Shown: in pieces, positions 61,419-64,000 of the stretch | Layout of the letters: every line of letters begins with the position of its first letter | Numbering within the stretch: the stretch's first letter is position 1 | Origin: Chloroflexota bacterium | GTDB lineage: Bacteria; Chloroflexota; Limnocylindria; Limnocylindrales; CSP1-4 | Direction of reading: 5' to 3' | DNA length: 64,000 nucleotides | Assembly (NCBI GenBank): GCA_021786265.1 | Contig: JAJYNP010000103.1 | Location: 16,559 to 80,558, forward strand | Program-made: the position numbers and the translations under genes | Notes under the pieces: generated by a model | Seen by the model: only the letters and a program-made list of their open reading frames with translations | What the model was told of the DNA's origin: nothing | Database searches by the model: none

Positions 61419-61690
61419 CCCTCCTCGCGGCCGGCTACGCCTTCTTCGGGATGGGTCTGCTGCTCTTCCTGCTCGTCGCCTCGCTCCTCTACGACCGTCT
61501 CGTCTTCCACGCGCTGCCGGCGGCGCCACTCGCGCCGTCGCTGTGGATCGGGCTCGGACCGGTCGGCGTCGGGGCGCTCGTGCTGCTGCGACTCGGGCAG
61601 GCCGGCGACCGTGTCCGGGTCGCGCAGACCGCCGAGCGTCGCTCGCACGCCGACTACGCTGGCGTAGAGGGGTGGACACGTCGGACACGA
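61295..61690 (+). pseudogene. TehA/SLAC1-family (TDT) transporter fragment
   Basis: The frame reads GAWFIPPVVNIVVPLALVPL, YAFFGMGLLLFLLVASLLYD and APLAPSLWIGLGPVGVGALV, the middle helices of tellurite/C4-dicarboxylate TDT transporters. Both ends are missing. It overlaps the C-terminus of the methyltransferase before it. Confidence 0.7.
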
Positions 61691-61718
61691 CGCTAGGTGG
61701 CGCTCCACGCCCGCCTTC

Positions 61719-62436
61719 GTGCAGGAGCAGATCGGCACGCGGACCCGCGCGTACCTCGCGGACGAGCGGGTGCCAGGGTTTCCGCTCCATCCCGCGTCGG
61801 ACTCCAGCGAAGAACGCCGTCGTTGCTGGGACGAACGGCACCACGAGCGGGCGATCGAATCGCCCGGTCCCAACCCCGTGCTCGTGACTCGGGCGTCGAC
61901 CCTGCCAACCGGAGCGGCCCTCGACCTCGCCTGTGGCGACGGGACGAACGCGGTCTGGCTCGCGAGCCAGGGCTGGCGGGTCGTGGGCGTCGACTGGTCA
62001 GTCTGTCGCGCTCGCCAAGGCGCGCTCCGCCGCCGAGCTGGCCGGAGCCACGGTGGACTGGATCGAGGTCGATCTCCTGTCCTGGACCCCGCCAGCGGCA
62101 CGTTTCGATCTCGTCACCATCGTCTACCTGCACCTCCCGCCTGATCAGCGGCGCACCGTGTACCGAGCTGCAGCTTCCGCGGTCGCCCCGGGCGGCACGC
62201 TGCTGATCGTGGGTCACGACAGGACGAACCTGACGAATGGTGTCGGCGGGCCGCAGGATCCGGATGTCCTGTTCACGGCCGCCGAGCTCGTCGAAGACCT
62301 GCTGGCCGAGCAGCGCCCATTCGAGATCGAGGAGGCCAGTGCCGTGCGGCGCGTGCCCGAGCCCGAGCGGGGTCCGATCGATGCCGTTCTCCGCGCTCGG
62401 TTCTCCGGCGCCGATCCGAGCCGTGATTCCACCTGA
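61719..62436 (+). CDS. TehB-like SAM methyltransferase, frameshifted near 61999
   Basis: The first frame has WDERHHERAIESPGPNPVLV and ALDLACGDGTNAVWLASQGW, VVGVDWS. The second continues SVALAKARSAAELAGATVDW, FDLVTIVYLHLPPDQRRTVY and GGTLLIVGHDRTNL. One extra (or two missing) bases at about 61999 break it. This layout is TehB/thiopurine-methyltransferase-like. The first 25 codons do not look native. It follows the TehA fragment, as tehB follows tehA in other genomes. Confidence 0.7.
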
Positions 62437-62480
62437 ACTGCCGATCTTGATGCTCGGACACGGGGCGCCTCGGTGAGCCC

Positions 62481-63656
62481 CTACCGGCCCGACGCGATCG
62501 ACTCCTCGTATCGCTCGAGCAGGTCGAAGAGCTCGTCGGCGGCATACTGCTGATCCCAGGCAGTCTCGGAGATCCGGCGCACGACGCCGGCTCCCTCGAG
62601 CGCCTTGAGGCCTTCGAGCGCTCGCTGATGGCGGACGCCGATGGCTCCCCTGACGATGGCGGCCGAGGTGATGGGTTGCGCCGGCAGGATCGGGATGATG
62701 CGGGCGGCGGCCGAGTCTCGGCGCGGTCGGCCGGCCCGTTCGTACCACGTCGTCTCGAGAGCGGCGACCTCGGCAGCCAGTTCCACCGACAGCCGCGCCG
62801 ACCGTTCGAGCGCCGCGGCGAACGAGGCACACCATGCGGCGACTCTGCCCTCGCGGAACCCGACGAGGCCGTCAACGTACGTGTTCGGTCGCGCCGCGAG
62901 GACGATGGAGACCGGCGGCACGAACGCCGGGGCGACAGACCGCCGACGGAGCACGACGTGGATCAGGCAGCGGCCGACCCGACCGTTGCCGTCGATGAAG
63001 GGGTGGATCGTCTCGAACTGGGCGTGGACGATCGCGGCCTGGGCGGCCGCCGGCAGATCGTCGCGGTTGAGGAACGCGACGAGATCCTCGATGAGCCGCG
63101 GCACCTCGGTCTCGGGCGGTGGGATGTATCGCGCGTCGATCGGGCTGTCGAGCCGTCCGCCGATCCAGTTCTGCTCCACACGGAGCTCGCCCGGGTGCGC
63201 CTTCGGCTCGCCCGCCATGAGCGTCCGATGGACGGCACACACGTCGTCGGTGGTGAGCGGGCGCTCGACCTCACCGAGGGCGATGGCCTCTTCCATGGCG
63301 ACGACGTTGGCTGCCACGGTGCGGGCGATCCCCTTCGCCGCGCGCGGGTCGATAAGGGCCCGCGCCAGGTTCCGCTGGCTGAGCTCGTAGCCCTCGATCC
63401 GCGACGAGGCGATCGCCTCGGAACGGAGAAGGAGGGGACCGATCGCCTCGAGCCCGGAGACACGCGGATCGGTGTTGAGTGCGGTGACCGCCGCTTCTGC
63501 GCCGGCGATGAGCTCGTGTGTCTCGAATGGGACCGCAGGGTCGATTTCGGCGATCGGATCGGGCACGAACGCCCGATAGGTGAACGAGGCGCGTGCGCGC
63601 CGCGGGCCGTAGGCGCCGGGATCGCCCTCCCATCGTCGGGCTACGTATGTGCCCAA
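62481..63656 (-). CDS. fic: Fic-family AMPylase with built-in inhibitory helix
   Basis: The 391-residue protein has the Fic core HPFIDGNGRVGR (about 218-229), an N-terminal Fic_N-like domain, and the inhibitory (S/T)xxxE(G/N) helix as SSRIEG (84-89), making it a class II Fic that inhibits itself. A C-terminal winged-helix (about 320-390) completes the common Fic-HTH architecture. It uses a TTG start at 63656. Targets are unknown. A clear promoter lies upstream. Confidence 0.88.
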   Translation of the reverse strand: MGTYVARRWEGDPGAYGPRRARASFTYRAFVPDPIAEIDPAVPFETHELIAGAEAAVTALNTDPRVSGLEAIGPLLLRSEAIASSRIEGYELSQRNLARALIDPRAAKGIARTVAANVVAMEEAIALGEVERPLTTDDVCAVHRTLMAGEPKAHPGELRVEQNWIGGRLDSPIDARYIPPPETEVPRLIEDLVAFLNRDDLPAAAQAAIVHAQFETIHPFIDGNGRVGRCLIHVVLRRRSVAPAFVPPVSIVLAARPNTYVDGLVGFREGRVAAWCASFAAALERSARLSVELAAEVAALETTWYERAGRPRRDSAAARIIPILPAQPITSAAIVRGAIGVRHQRALEGLKALEGAGVVRRISETAWDQQYAADELFDLLERYEESIASGR

Positions 63657-63688
63657 ACCCGTCAGTCTCCCGCTGCCTTTGACGAGAT

Positions 63689-63717
63689 AGTCTACCGTCC
63701 GACAGCTAACCCGTCAA
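63689..63717 (-). promoter_or_regulatory. Promoter of the fic gene
   Basis: On the minus strand, TTGACG (63712-63717) and TAGACT (63689-63694) are 17 bases apart, about 32 bases upstream of the TTG start. Confidence 0.6.
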
Positions 63718-63804
63718 AGCCCCCGAGAGATTGACGGACACCGCTGAGTCCACCGGTGCCAAGCGGATGGCCTCGACCCTGAGGTCGGTGTGGGAGGCGC
63801 AAGC

Positions 63805-63822
63805 CCTCTCGCCCCGACCATG
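63805..63822 (+). repeat. 18-bp repeat resembling a tRNA 3' end, copy 2
   Basis: CCTCTCGCCCCGACCATG is identical to copy 1 at 26155-26172. The preceding GGAGG and CGCAAGC resemble a T stem and loop, but no full tRNA can be folded from it by eye. Confidence 0.5.
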
Positions 63823-63832
63823 ACCAACGTGG

Positions 63833-64000
63833 CTACCCCGTCGACGGCCGCTCGTCCGGGTGCGCGACGGCGATGACATCCAGGCCTTCGATACCGATGA
63901 AGTCGTCCGGGTTGCAGGTGTACAGGGGTAGGCCGTTGGCGATCGCAATCGCGGCGGTCATCGCGTCGTAGGCACGGGCCGACGGCTTGCGTCCGAGCCG
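63833..64000 (-). CDS. PIN-domain (VapC-like) protein, C-terminal part
   Basis: A 55-residue open end (start outside the window) reads ARAYDAMTAAIAIANGLPLY and TCNPDDFIGIEGLDVIAVAH, the last third of a VapC-type PIN ribonuclease with its conserved Asp residues (YDAMTAA and NPDDF). It is probably the toxin of a VapBC pair whose antitoxin would lie beyond 64000. Confidence 0.75.
   Translation of the reverse strand, partial: RLGRKPSARAYDAMTAAIAIANGLPLYTCNPDDFIGIEGLDVIAVAHPDERPSTG

Overview
This is a high-GC bacterial window with strong G/C preference at third codon positions, many ATGA/GTGA stop-start overlaps and several apparently leaderless promoters. Its gene set (Tad pilus ATPases, PrgI/VirB4-type secretion parts, CopC-CopD fusions, SHOCT-cupredoxins, two-domain ArsA) would suit a Chloroflexota lineage such as Limnocylindria, or less likely an actinobacterium. 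That taxonomic guess is an inference; there is no rRNA gene here. Single-base frameshifts recur in otherwise well-preserved genes, so part of the apparent decay may be consensus error in a draft or metagenome assembly.

Region 1 (1-14050, minus strand) is one tightly coupled operon. It begins with two Phd/YefM-like regulator genes and then encodes a VirB2/TrbC-like pilin, a polytopic VirB6-like membrane protein, a PrgI-like/CpaE-like fusion, CpaF/TadA, TadB, TadC, Flp pilin, two TadE/TadG-like pseudopilins, two exported proteins, CpaB, a VirB4-like ATPase, a lytic transglycosylase/M23 hydrolase, and the start of a further membrane protein at the window edge. It mixes a Tad pilus with type IV secretion parts.

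Region 2 (14050-20040, plus strand) holds an ArsD fragment, a complete two-domain ArsA, two YlbF-family proteins ending in cysteine tails, a small secreted Cys/His protein and an OmpR-type two-component system.

Region 3 (20190-25720) is a metal-handling block: DUF302 protein, ferredoxin, P1B ATPase with a CmtR-like repressor, CDF exporter with a CadC-like repressor, and a SHOCT/cupredoxin pair.

Region 4 (26150-63830) looks like an accessory island bounded by an 18-bp repeat resembling a tRNA 3' end. It carries two CopC-CopD fusions, DUF3105, LemA and slipin genes, thiol-redox proteins, a complete ccm cytochrome c maturation operon, glycosidase remnants, two mercury cassettes (HMA protein plus MerA, each behind a MerR-type promoter with a 20-bp spacer), a Rieske protein, a BlaI/CopY-type repressor with its M56 peptidase, rhodanese and OsmC genes, methyltransferases, an IS110 and a dead IS630 element, and many gene fragments. 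CTACTAC...GTAGTAG-type inverted repeats lie upstream of many of these genes, which suggests one BlaI/CopY-like regulon. A Fic-family gene and the 3' end of a PIN-domain gene close the window.
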